A stretch of 64,000 bases of DNA from a virus, in the IMG/VR virus record IMGVR_UViG_3300043172_000799, positions 1 through 64,000 of that record; one strand, written 5' to 3'. A model generated the notes under the pieces. That model had not been told where the DNA came from and did not search any database. It saw only the letters and a program-made list of their open reading frames with translations. The number at the start of each line of letters is the position of its first letter. Position 1 is the stretch's first letter. The translations under genes and the position numbers were made by a program. Positions 40,948 through 48,651 of the stretch are shown piece by piece.

Positions 40948-41172
40948 TCACTTTCTCTCCCATTCATCCCGAATATTCCATGAAAACATATATTTACACA
41001 CTTCTGAATGTCTACAATCCTGAATATTTGCTAGACCTGTATAATGCACATTTTTGCAATTACCGCAACATCGAGAATCAATTATCTGTTGTTCTAGTTC
41101 TTTGATGCGGGATTGCTGCGCGTGGTTTATATTGTATTGGTCTTTAAATCCTACAAGCTGGTATTTCAGCAC
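40948..41172 (-). CDS. Hypothetical Cys-containing protein, 74 aa
   Basis: CCGNCKNVHY...DCRHSEVCKY suggests a zinc site in the second half; the first half is helical. GTG start at 41172 behind AGGAAGAG. Function unknown. Confidence 0.6.
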   Translation of the reverse strand: MLKYQLVGFKDQYNINHAQQSRIKELEQQIIDSRCCGNCKNVHYTGLANIQDCRHSEVCKYMFSWNIRDEWERK

Positions 41173-41196
41173 TCCAATCTCTTCCTGTGCTTTCTT

Positions 41197-41715
41197 TCAG
41201 GCGGTGGTGTAGCCTGATTCATATGCAAATCCTATATCTGAAGAAAAACTATGCCTTAAGAATAATTGTGGTTCTTTTTTAAAAGCCTCTCTTATCTCAT
41301 CACTGGTAGACTGCTTTTTGTCATCAATGTCATCTGGATGACTATTACTGTCATTGTAGAATGATCCTCCCGGCTCTTTGCTTTCAAAATTCAATTGCTG
41401 ATTATTTGTTCTGCACATATCCTGCATTGCTTCTAATTCTGGTGATGGCTCTTCACCCGTCCCGTTGCAGTTGAGACATCTTACTTTATTTAGGGTTACA
41501 CCATAAAGCCATCCGTTACCCCTGCATGTTTTACACTTCATTCTGATCTCTTGTACAGATCGAGGATTAATTGCCTGTTTCGTTCTATATTTTATATTGT
41601 ATGGTTGTTTATCTCTATCTCTCTTTTCTTTTTCAGCATCCTCTCTACTCTCATAAAATCCATTGTGCTCTATAACTCCATCATTGTTTAAACATGTAAG
41701 TTCATATATTATCAT
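41197..41715 (-). CDS. DnaJ-type zinc-finger protein, 172 aa
   Basis: CKTCRGNGWLYG and CLNCNGTGEE are the CxxCxGxG repeats of the DnaJ cysteine-rich region, here one pair (a single zinc site). The N-terminal half is a small domain; the C-terminal half is polar. Possibly an RNA- or protein-binding accessory factor. Confidence 0.7.
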   Translation of the reverse strand: MIIYELTCLNNDGVIEHNGFYESREDAEKEKRDRDKQPYNIKYRTKQAINPRSVQEIRMKCKTCRGNGWLYGVTLNKVRCLNCNGTGEEPSPELEAMQDMCRTNNQQLNFESKEPGGSFYNDSNSHPDDIDDKKQSTSDEIREAFKKEPQLFLRHSFSSDIGFAYESGYTTA

Positions 41716-41719
41716 CTCT

Positions 41720-41965
41720 TCACTCCCCTATCTCGTCGTATGTTACACCGGTTATTTCTGATAATAATTCTCTGTGTAAATATTTATCTTCCTGTGATAA
41801 GAAAACATGGCACTTATCTAATATTTCTTTATATCCCTTAACCACCTTCCTGAGATTGTTGGTTTGTTTTGTTATCTTGCCGGGTTCGTACATTCTAATC
41901 ATAGATTTGTGGTCTACCTTGTATTCAACATCCGGCACCAACTCTCCCAATCTTTCTTCTATCAT
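41720..41965 (-). CDS. Hypothetical protein, 81 aa
   Basis: Not recognised. Soluble, mixed helical. Overlaps the upstream gene by 4 bp. Confidence 0.6.
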   Translation of the reverse strand: MIEERLGELVPDVEYKVDHKSMIRMYEPGKITKQTNNLRKVVKGYKEILDKCHVFLSQEDKYLHRELLSEITGVTYDEIGE

Positions 41966-42213
41966 TCCACCGCCTCCCCAATTATCTTATTTATCTTATC
42001 AGCAACAAAACTAGCCAATGGATTTTGTGCCCAACCCATGCCCGTCCATGTTCTATGTCTATTTATTATCGACTGGATAGCATGTAGGGCACTTATTGCT
42101 TTATCCCTCTGTTTCTCTGTTTCACGCACCTTCACCTCTTTACATACTAATACTTGATTCATACCTTCATTAGTATAAAGTGTTTCTAAATCATATGCCT
42201 TGCATTTACTCAT
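41962..42213 (-). CDS. Hypothetical protein, 83 aa
   Basis: Not recognised. Central helix with many Lys/Glu residues (EVKVRETEKQRDKAISALHA). Translationally coupled to the next gene. Confidence 0.6.
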   Translation of the reverse strand: MSKCKAYDLETLYTNEGMNQVLVCKEVKVRETEKQRDKAISALHAIQSIINRHRTWTGMGWAQNPLASFVADKINKIIGEAVE

Positions 42214-42216
42214 AAT

Positions 42217-42369
42217 CTAACACCTTTCATCTTCTAATATTTGTACTCTTTCTTCAAGTTCTTCAATAGTGTTAACAGCTTTAGCTAAAATTACAGTCAT
42301 TAGCTCCAAAGCTTCTGTCTGTTTCAAAGATGATTCTTTTAATACTTCTAATTTCCCATCTGTATCCAT
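42217..42369 (-). CDS. Small coiled-coil protein, 50 aa
   Basis: A frame from ATG 42369 (GGAGGAAAATAA upstream) to TAG 42217. Heptad-like Leu/Glu pattern (ALELMTVILAKAVNTIEELE). First gene of this leftward cluster. Confidence 0.6.
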   Translation of the reverse strand: MDTDGKLEVLKESSLKQTEALELMTVILAKAVNTIEELEERVQILEDERC

Positions 42370-42390
42370 TTATTTTCCTCCATATCTTAT

Positions 42391-42418
42391 ATTATACACA
42401 TTTTACTAATTTTGTCAA
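42391..42418 (-). promoter_or_regulatory. Leftward promoter
   Basis: Minus strand TTGACA (42413-42418), 16-nt spacer, TATAAT (42391-42396), for the cluster ending at 40948. A rightward TTGACA begins only 10 bp away at 42428. Confidence 0.7.
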
Positions 42419-42427
42419 GTATTTCTC

Positions 42428-42456
42428 TTGACAATCTCTGCAATATGGTATACTAT
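42428..42456 (+). promoter_or_regulatory. Rightward promoter
   Basis: TTGACA (42428-42433) with TATACT at 15-nt or TACTAT (42451-42456) at 17-nt spacing. It precedes a degraded zinc-knuckle frame. Confidence 0.55.
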
Positions 42457-42483
42457 CTATTTTATCAAGTGAATAGGGGAGAA

Positions 42484-42576
42484 TAAAGAATATTGCATTG
42501 GATGTAGATACAAAGGTAATCACAGGCAGCCTGTGATTATTGTACTGATGGGAACAAGAAAGATAAATTGTCTTGA
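42484..42576 (+). pseudogene. Degraded zinc-knuckle mini-gene
   Basis: One frame reads YCIGCRYKGNHRQ and the adjacent frame continues ACDYCTDGNKKDKLS then TGA. Joined they form a typical tiny CxxC...CxxC phage protein, but one base is missing or extra and no ordinary start codon is in frame. A decayed gene or an assembly indel. Confidence 0.4.
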
Positions 42577-42601
42577 CAAATTCTCATTTATATTGTATAC
42601 T
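42573..42601 (+). promoter_or_regulatory. Rightward promoter
   Basis: TTGACA (42573-42578), 17-nt spacer, TATACT (42596-42601), directly before GGAGGATTT and the ATG at 42620. Confidence 0.75.
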
Positions 42602-42619
42602 TATTAGATAGGAGGATTT

Positions 42620-42976
42620 ATGGCAACACAAGGAATGATTGTAATTAAAGAGGATGGGAAAGTTAAGTTTAAAATCATTGCAGGAGATAATGGTTTTAAT
42701 ATACATAATATTCCTAGAGCAGAATTGATAACTGATTCCCCTACGGAATTATATACTGTAGCTCAGAGACATAATGTAGGATGTGCAGATTGTTTAATAG
42801 TTTCTTATTTAGGGGATAGTAATGAAGTACGTCATTTCCATCTTGATATGAATCTAGATCATGAAAGTAATCCTTGGTATTGGGATCAATTTTTTAATCC
42901 CGATTTTAATCCACGTTGGAAAAATGGTGGTGTAGATCATTTAAGAACCATAAATGTATCTGAGGAGGATGTATGA
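42620..42976 (+). CDS. Hypothetical protein, 118 aa
   Basis: Not recognised. Begins MATQGMIVIKEDGKVKFKII; beta-rich, with a His/Asp/Trp-rich second half (HFHLDMNLDHESNPWYWDQF) that could bind metal or nucleotide. First gene behind a good promoter. Confidence 0.65.
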   Translation: MATQGMIVIKEDGKVKFKIIAGDNGFNIHNIPRAELITDSPTELYTVAQRHNVGCADCLIVSYLGDSNEVRHFHLDMNLDHESNPWYWDQFFNPDFNPRWKNGGVDHLRTINVSEEDV

Positions 42977-43068
42977 GTGCAGTATTAATTATTATTTCTA
43001 TAGTTATGGCTTTTGCCGGAGTAGAAGGATGGGGTTGGTTCTTATTTGTAGCAGTTTTAATAGACTAG
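42973..43068 (+). CDS. Small membrane peptide, 31 aa
   Basis: ATG 42973 overlaps the previous stop (ATGA) behind GGAGGATGT. The product is nearly all hydrophobic (MSAVLIIISIVMAFAGVEGW). Likely a single-pass membrane peptide. Confidence 0.55.
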   Translation: MSAVLIIISIVMAFAGVEGWGWFLFVAVLID

Positions 43069-43077
43069 GGGGGAATA

Positions 43078-43527
43078 TTGACATTCATTAGGTTTGGAGG
43101 GCTGTCTCTGGTCAATCAAAAAGAAAGATATAAACTGGACTCATATCACGCCCCTCCTGCCAGAAAGGGACTATACTGTTTTCATCCAGAATTTGTAGTT
43201 CCATTCCTATATTATTGGAAGAAGGATGGAAGAAAGGATTTAGATTCTAATAAGCGTGTATTCAAATACAATGGATATATCTGGACACATATTTATTTCC
43301 CTAAGTTAGAAGCAAAAGGATATTATTTTGACCATAATAAAGAATGGCATTTGACACATACACGTTATTTGGAGAAAATATTTTCTAAAGAGATTGCTTC
43401 TATGAATAAATGTTTATTAGGAGACAAATATATGGGCAAATCCCTTCTTAAAGAAAATCTAAGTAGATATGCTTGGAGATGGAGTAGTAAAGATCATATG
43501 GAATTATTTATTAGTGATAAGGTATAA
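43078..43527 (+). CDS. Hypothetical protein, 149 aa
   Basis: TTG start at 43078 behind GGGGGGAATA. Basic and aromatic (YWKKDGRKDLDSNKRVFKYN). No motif recognised. Confidence 0.6.
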   Translation: MTFIRFGGLSLVNQKERYKLDSYHAPPARKGLYCFHPEFVVPFLYYWKKDGRKDLDSNKRVFKYNGYIWTHIYFPKLEAKGYYFDHNKEWHLTHTRYLEKIFSKEIASMNKCLLGDKYMGKSLLKENLSRYAWRWSSKDHMELFISDKV

Positions 43528-43538
43528 AAGGAGAAAAG

Positions 43539-43793
43539 ATGTTTAAGAAAGACAAAAAAATTAAAGAGTTAGAGAACAGAATACAGGGTATGAGTGAGAT
43601 AATCACTGACTTTGAGCGAAGTATATTTAAGGTAGAGGTGTATGAAGATTGCTCTTTGATCACAAATAAAGCTCTCTATGGAAGATCTGCTGTTGAAATC
43701 GAGGTGATAGAGACTAAAAATTTTATTATAGACGGAGCTTTCGACGGAAAGAAAGTATCTTTCAAATTGAAGCATCCTAGAACACGCCGATAG
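43539..43793 (+). CDS. Hypothetical coiled-coil protein, 84 aa
   Basis: Starts MFKKDKKIKELENRIQGMSE, a short coiled coil, then a beta-rich tail. Ends in TAG inside the AGGAGG of the next gene, another TAG clearly used as stop. Confidence 0.6.
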   Translation: MFKKDKKIKELENRIQGMSEIITDFERSIFKVEVYEDCSLITNKALYGRSAVEIEVIETKNFIIDGAFDGKKVSFKLKHPRTRR

Positions 43794-43803
43794 GAGGATA
43801 TAT

Positions 43804-43920
43804 TTGTTAAACAAAATTTGGAAAAAATGCAAGCATATATTTACTACACTATTACAGCACCGTCCTATTCCACAGCGATATGATATGCATAATATCACAG
43901 AATGGGATAGTCTCAAATGA
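43804..43920 (+). CDS. Hypothetical protein, 38 aa
   Basis: TTG 43804 behind AGGAGGATATAT, ending TGA 43920 and overlapping the next ATG by 4 bp. Basic (LNKIWKKCKHIFTTLLQHRP). Function unknown. Confidence 0.5.
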   Translation: MLNKIWKKCKHIFTTLLQHRPIPQRYDMHNITEWDSLK

Positions 43921-44108
43921 ATATAGTGTTTGTAGTGCAATATAGGGAACATGCATATCTGTATATTGATCAAGTATATTGTGTCACGGAGACAGAGGAA
44001 GATGCCATCATAGCCTGTGAGATATTGAATGGGCTGGATGAGGTAGCTACTTCTGGCTATGAGAAGGTTGATTATGTAACATATGGAGATTTTGTGGAAA
44101 AGGATTAA
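43917..44108 (+). CDS. Hypothetical protein, 63 aa
   Basis: Not recognised. Resembles short phage proteins with an AYLYIDQVYCVTETEEDAI segment. Coupled to the previous gene. Confidence 0.6.
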   Translation: MNIVFVVQYREHAYLYIDQVYCVTETEEDAIIACEILNGLDEVATSGYEKVDYVTYGDFVEKD

Positions 44109-44110
44109 GT

Positions 44111-44809
44111 ATGAGTAGAGCAGAAAGGAAGCATAATAAGAATGCCTCAGAAAAAGAATTGATGAAGTTATACCGAAGACAGAATTATTTATACAGAGAA
44201 ATGGGGAAATTAGGGTATAGGGAATTAGAGATTCCAATAAGACATGGATATGAAAAAAGATATGTTTTAAGAAGTGATATTGCCAGAAGCAAAAAAGCAC
44301 ATTTTCTAAATAGTATTCTATCCTTGGTTAATAACCCTATTCATAGTGGAAGTAAAAAATTTCTAAATAAAGACTATGAAACAAAGAAATATATCCCTAT
44401 GGAGCATAAATTAGGGTATATTTCTAAAAAAGAGTATGGGCTTCTTACCCCGAAAAAGCAATCTTATTTTAATGAATATTATAATAGGGGTTGGAAAGTG
44501 AACTATGTATTTGTAGGGTACACTTTAAATCTCCCTATGTGGATGTTCTCTACGAAGATCAAATCACATTATATTTATAGAGTTAAAATAACAGATGATG
44601 AGATGCAGGATGAATATGATGAAATACGCAATTACTTCTCTACTAATAACCTCTGGATAAAAATAGACCATGTTTTAGGTATCAGTCAGAATTATGATGA
44701 TTGGTGGGTGACGGGAAGAATAGCTAAGGATAGGGATCTGCGAATAGAAGCAGATAAGGAAATTGTAGAAGCTTATTACTCATATATTAGTCATAATAGG
44801 GAAAATTAA
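44111..44809 (+). CDS. Hypothetical basic protein, 232 aa
   Basis: Not recognised. Lys/Arg/Tyr-rich, suggesting nucleic-acid binding. Starts at ATG 44111, three bases after the previous stop. Confidence 0.6.
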   Translation: MSRAERKHNKNASEKELMKLYRRQNYLYREMGKLGYRELEIPIRHGYEKRYVLRSDIARSKKAHFLNSILSLVNNPIHSGSKKFLNKDYETKKYIPMEHKLGYISKKEYGLLTPKKQSYFNEYYNRGWKVNYVFVGYTLNLPMWMFSTKIKSHYIYRVKITDDEMQDEYDEIRNYFSTNNLWIKIDHVLGISQNYDDWWVTGRIAKDRDLRIEADKEIVEAYYSYISHNREN

Positions 44810-44815
44810 GCATAT

Positions 44816-44835
44816 ATGACTAATATATTAGTCAT
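44816..44835. promoter_or_regulatory. Perfect 20-bp palindrome
   Basis: ATGACTAATATATTAGTCAT is self-complementary over its whole length and lies 12 bp before ATG 44848. Operator or leader hairpin. Confidence 0.65.
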
Positions 44836-44847
44836 TAAGGAGAGGAT

Positions 44848-44955
44848 ATGAAGGTATTTAAAACAGGATTATCATTTAAAAAAGGTTATATAGCAGGGGG
44901 TATCTCTATGGTGTTGATTATTATGATAGTTCGATTTTTTTTACTAATGGTTTGA
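44848..44955 (+). CDS. Small membrane protein, 35 aa
   Basis: ATG 44848 behind AAGGAGAGGAT. A basic N-terminus, then a hydrophobic helix (GGISMVLIIMIVRFFLLMV). Function unknown. Confidence 0.5.
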   Translation: MKVFKTGLSFKKGYIAGGISMVLIIMIVRFFLLMV

Positions 44956-44979
44956 GTTTTATTATTAAGGAGATATATA

Positions 44980-45117
44980 ATGGAAGATTATAAAGAATGG
45001 GGGTTTGGTAGAGCAATGACTTACGTTGGATATGATGAAAGAGAATACAGTAAATGGAATGAAGGTACTGGCTCTAAGCTATGGATAAATAGAGAGAAGT
45101 TTAACCCTATAATCTAA
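44980..45117 (+). CDS. Hypothetical protein, 45 aa
   Basis: ATG 44980 behind AAGGAGATATATA, TAA at 45117. Begins MEDYKEWGFGRAMTYVGYDE. Not recognised. Confidence 0.5.
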   Translation: MEDYKEWGFGRAMTYVGYDEREYSKWNEGTGSKLWINREKFNPII

Positions 45118-45122
45118 CTATA

Positions 45123-45193
45123 CACTTGTGTGCCCCATACTCAAACTATATGATATAATAAATTATATAGTTTGAACAGGAGGCACACAAGTG
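45123..45193 (+). promoter_or_regulatory. Long double hairpin burying the TerS start
   Basis: CACTTGTGTGCC (45123-45134) is the exact complement of GGCACACAAGTG (45182-45193), and inside it CAAACTATAT (45142-45151) pairs with ATATAGTTTG (45165-45174). The right outer arm includes the GTG start codon of TerS and abuts its AGGAGG site. TTGTGT with TATGAT at 17 nt inside the element may also be a promoter. It may instead be a packaging site, as it lies directly before terS. Confidence 0.75.
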
Positions 45194-45949
45194 TCAGAAG
45201 AAGATAATAAAGAAGAACTCACCACAAATCAAAAGAAATCTCAGGCTCAGCGAAAGAGATGGGATAGGAATGCAGAGATAACCACTGGGAAACACTCTGA
45301 TAGAAGATCCAAACGATATGACTTCAAATGTTTTGAGGGAATTAGATTATCTGCCATGCAAAAAGAGTTTGTGGTGCGGTTCATGGACCCCCCATATAAT
45401 GGAATTAGAAAGAATCGCTACAAAGCATATTTGGAAGCAGGATTTACAGCATCTAATGATAATAGCTTAAAAGCAAATTGTACGGCAGCCTTAAATAAAA
45501 GCAATATCAAGGAAGCAATCCTAGCATATCAGAAGTACGCACTTCAAAATTTAAAAATAGAAGCAACCTCACAAAACGTTGATGCCCTGCGATTAAGAGC
45601 CACATATTCAGTGTCTGACTTTTATGAGACAGATGGCACTCCAAAACCTTTAGATAAAATATCTCCAGAAATGCTAGTCGTTATAGATGATATAGATGTT
45701 GATTGGAAATTATCTAATAAGGCTGAAAAGAAAATAATTAAATACACGCTGGCTAATCGTGAGAAAGCTATGAAGTCTTTACAAGAAATACTAGGTATTA
45801 TGAAGACTATGGAGACTATGGAGATCAGTGTGCCGGTTAGTAGTGGCAAGAATGCTATTGAAAATATAGGACAGAACAAGGATGCAGGTCCTAGAATCTC
45901 CATGAATATCACAGTAGGCAATCCTGCGAAGAAGGATTCTGATGGCTAA
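45191..45949 (+). CDS. terS: Terminase small subunit
   Basis: 252 residues. A helix-turn-helix region (LSAMQKEFVVRFM...NRYKAYLEAGFTASNDNSLKANCTAALNKSNIKEAI) matches the terminase_2 style of DNA-recognition domain that picks the packaging site; the rest is oligomerisation and TerL contact sequence. GTG start behind GGAGGCACACAA. Overlaps terL by 8 bp, as expected. Confidence 0.85.
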   Translation: MSEEDNKEELTTNQKKSQAQRKRWDRNAEITTGKHSDRRSKRYDFKCFEGIRLSAMQKEFVVRFMDPPYNGIRKNRYKAYLEAGFTASNDNSLKANCTAALNKSNIKEAILAYQKYALQNLKIEATSQNVDALRLRATYSVSDFYETDGTPKPLDKISPEMLVVIDDIDVDWKLSNKAEKKIIKYTLANREKAMKSLQEILGIMKTMETMEISVPVSSGKNAIENIGQNKDAGPRISMNITVGNPAKKDSDG

Positions 45950-48638
45950 GAAAGATTTAAGGAAAGCAAATAATATTCAAGATGTCAACTTTGACTTTAA
46001 TTTATCTGAGAAACAATATGAAGCATTAGTTTCAATTGCAACAGAATTATTTTTTGGTGGAGCAAAAGGAGCTGGCAAAGATCAGGCTTTAGATACATTA
46101 TTTTTAACTCCAACTGGGTTTAAAAAAAATATAGAATTAAATGTCGGAGATAGAATATGTAACCCTGATGGATCAATATCTAAAATACTACAAACACATC
46201 CAATTGAGAAAAAGAAAAAATATGTTTTACATTTCCGAGATGGGAGAAAAGCAGAATGCGGTGCAGATCATATTTGGTATGGGGCAAGAAAACATAACAA
46301 GTATCAGAGTTCTTGGAACGAAACAGGATGCACAAAAACAGCTAAAGAGATATATGCAATAACTAAAAGAGAAAAATTGAAATCTAAAAGAGAATGGTTC
46401 CGAATACCATTACCAAATCCTGTTAAATTTGATAACATTTATCAAAATAACAGAACAATTGAACCTTATTTGTTGGGAGTACTACTTGGAGACGGTTGTA
46501 TTACAGGAAATAACCAAACTAAAATTTCTACAGTAGATCAAGTGCATATGCTATCACAATTTTCTGAATATAACTTTAGAATTGTAGACTTCTCTAAATA
46601 TAATCTTGAAAAAAACAAAAACTTATTTGATTTATTTTTTACTGGGACACAGTGGAAAACTTTAGATAAGAATCTCAATAAATTAGGATTATTAGGAACC
46701 AGAAGTGCTACTAAGTTTATTCCAGAAGAATATAAAATTGCACCCAAAGAAGTCAGGTTAGCTGTGTTACAAGGATTATTAGATACGGATGGAAGTGTAG
46801 ATTGTAGTACTAGAAATGTAAGATACAGTTCTACATCCTTTCAATTAGCAGAAGATGTTGCTTGGTTGGCTAGAAGTTTAGGCTTTTACGCTTCTGTACA
46901 AATAAAAAAAGCAAGAGATAAAGTAGAAAAAGATGGCACAATATACCATTGCAAAGAAGGAAGAATAGTTTTTATACGAACATATAATGATTCACAATTA
47001 TTCAGACTGGAAAGACATAAAGACAAAGTAAAATCTGGAGTAGTAAGACCATTAGGATTATCCGTTGTAGATGTTACAATAGAAGAAGAAGTTGAGATGA
47101 GATGTATTTCAGTAGACAATCCCAACGGTTTGTACATCACTGAAGAGTTCATAGTTACACATAATTCACATCTTATCAGATATGCTTCTATATTATATTG
47201 TCTGGCAGTACCAGGACTTCAGGTATACCTATTTAGACGAACCAGTAAACAAGTTAGATCTAACCATCTATATGGATCTACTGGATATCTTAGTGTGCTC
47301 AAGCCATTTATAGATGCCGGAGTTGTAGATATAAATCAATCAGATAATAGAATAGACGTTTTTCATGAGGGAAAAGCAACATCTTCTATATTTCTCAGGC
47401 ATCTGCAACATGAATCAGATGTTGAGATATATAGGGGCTGTGAAATCCATTTTTTAATAATGGATGAGCTTACACATTTTACTTCTTATCAGTATAAGAC
47501 TCTTAGAAGTTGTGTACGTTTAGGTTTGAAGATTGACTATACAGAATTACAGAAAATGTATCCTTTTATGGTAGAAGGATTTTTTCCGAGGATATTGTGT
47601 GCATCAAATCCAGGATCTGCTGGACATTCATGGGTTAAAGCAAGTTGGATTGATAGACTTGTTCCAAATGTTATAGAGAGGATGCCTGACGAGGACGGAG
47701 GCATGTTACGGCAGTTCATCCCTGCTAAACTTGAAGACAATTACCATCTTATGGAAAGTGATCCATCATATAAGGCAAAACTTATAGGTGTAGGTGGAGA
47801 TGCTTCTAAGGCTATGCTCGATGGAAATTGGGAGATTGCAAGTGGATCTGCATTGGCAGATTGTTGGGATAAACGGTTTAACGTGATGCCACCATTTGAT
47901 ATACCTTCAAGTTGGGTAATAGATAGAGGTTTTGACTGGGGATCAGCCAAACCTTTCGCTTGCTGTTATTTCGCTGAAGCATCAGGATCTACTGCTACTC
48001 TTCATAATGGTAAGACATTCACTCCACCAGAGGGGACAATATTTATGATTGGGGAACTGTATGGAAACAATCCGGCAGATTCAGACCCAGACACGGGAGG
48101 CAAGTTATCTGCCAGACAGATAGGAGCTAGGATAAAAGAATATGAGGGATCTGTAGAATGGGGGCATAGAGTAAGGGCAGGAGCAGGAGATGGTCAGATA
48201 TTTGAGGCAAATAGAGCAGGAACAGAGGAATGCATAAATGATAATCTACTGAAAGGATATAATCTGGAAATAGTAGAAGGTGATCATGCTTCTTACATTA
48301 ACCAATATACTGAGGAATTGTTCACAAGAGCAGATAAATCAAAAGGATCTCGCAAAAAAGGATTGGAGCTTTTACGCTCTTATCTAATAGATGCTCACTG
48401 GCAAGAAATAATTAGTGATACTCCTGAGAAGAATGAGTTTATACCACCGGAGGAAGCAGGATTGGTATTTTTTGAAAATTGCAAGAATGCTATAAGAACT
48501 CTTCCTACTATTCCAAGAGATGAGCATGATCCAGAAGATGTGAATACAGAAGCACCCGATCATATATATGATGTTGTTAGATACCGTCTGGCATCTAATA
48601 GACCAAAATTTACAAGGCTAACCCTATTAGGGGTGTAG
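45942..48638 (+). CDS. terL: Terminase large subunit precursor with intein
   Basis: 898-residue precursor. Exteins are residues 1-46 and 409-898, giving a 536-residue TerL after splicing. The Walker A motif is split: GGAKGAGK | intein | SHLIRYA. Walker B is IHFLIMDELTHF. The C-terminal nuclease shows DRGFDWGSAKPF, GAGDGQIFEAN and a late PDHIYDVVRY Asp. It should power ATP-driven DNA packaging and cut the concatemer, and needs splicing to rebuild the P-loop. Ends TAG TAA. Confidence 0.93.
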   Translation: MAKKDLRKANNIQDVNFDFNLSEKQYEALVSIATELFFGGAKGAGKDQALDTLFLTPTGFKKNIELNVGDRICNPDGSISKILQTHPIEKKKKYVLHFRDGRKAECGADHIWYGARKHNKYQSSWNETGCTKTAKEIYAITKREKLKSKREWFRIPLPNPVKFDNIYQNNRTIEPYLLGVLLGDGCITGNNQTKISTVDQVHMLSQFSEYNFRIVDFSKYNLEKNKNLFDLFFTGTQWKTLDKNLNKLGLLGTRSATKFIPEEYKIAPKEVRLAVLQGLLDTDGSVDCSTRNVRYSSTSFQLAEDVAWLARSLGFYASVQIKKARDKVEKDGTIYHCKEGRIVFIRTYNDSQLFRLERHKDKVKSGVVRPLGLSVVDVTIEEEVEMRCISVDNPNGLYITEEFIVTHNSHLIRYASILYCLAVPGLQVYLFRRTSKQVRSNHLYGSTGYLSVLKPFIDAGVVDINQSDNRIDVFHEGKATSSIFLRHLQHESDVEIYRGCEIHFLIMDELTHFTSYQYKTLRSCVRLGLKIDYTELQKMYPFMVEGFFPRILCASNPGSAGHSWVKASWIDRLVPNVIERMPDEDGGMLRQFIPAKLEDNYHLMESDPSYKAKLIGVGGDASKAMLDGNWEIASGSALADCWDKRFNVMPPFDIPSSWVIDRGFDWGSAKPFACCYFAEASGSTATLHNGKTFTPPEGTIFMIGELYGNNPADSDPDTGGKLSARQIGARIKEYEGSVEWGHRVRAGAGDGQIFEANRAGTEECINDNLLKGYNLEIVEGDHASYINQYTEELFTRADKSKGSRKKGLELLRSYLIDAHWQEIISDTPEKNEFIPPEEAGLVFFENCKNAIRTLPTIPRDEHDPEDVNTEAPDHIYDVVRYRLASNRPKFTRLTLLGV
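46080..47165 (+). other. LAGLIDADG intein in the TerL Walker A, probably class 3 (WCT)
   Basis: Residues 47-408 of the precursor (362 aa). The C-terminal junction is VTHN|S, canonical. The N-terminal residue is Asp in DQALDTLFLTPTG, not Cys or Ser. Block B has ADHIW, block F has MRCISVDNPNGLY and block G has the T of VTHN, which together give the W-C-T triplet of class 3 inteins that splice without a first-residue nucleophile. Two LAGLIDADG-like motifs (LLGVLLGDG and LQGLLDTDG) mark a homing endonuclease. Confidence 0.88.
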
Positions 48639-48651
48639 TAAAGGACAAAAT

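Noticed and set aside
43569-44300. A 243-codon leftward frame
   Set aside because: It is the antisense shadow of three small rightward genes that have good ribosome sites; composition is implausible for a protein.
46538-47152. Leftward frames inside terL and its intein
   Set aside because: They are antisense shadows of the terminase-intein frame without ribosome sites.
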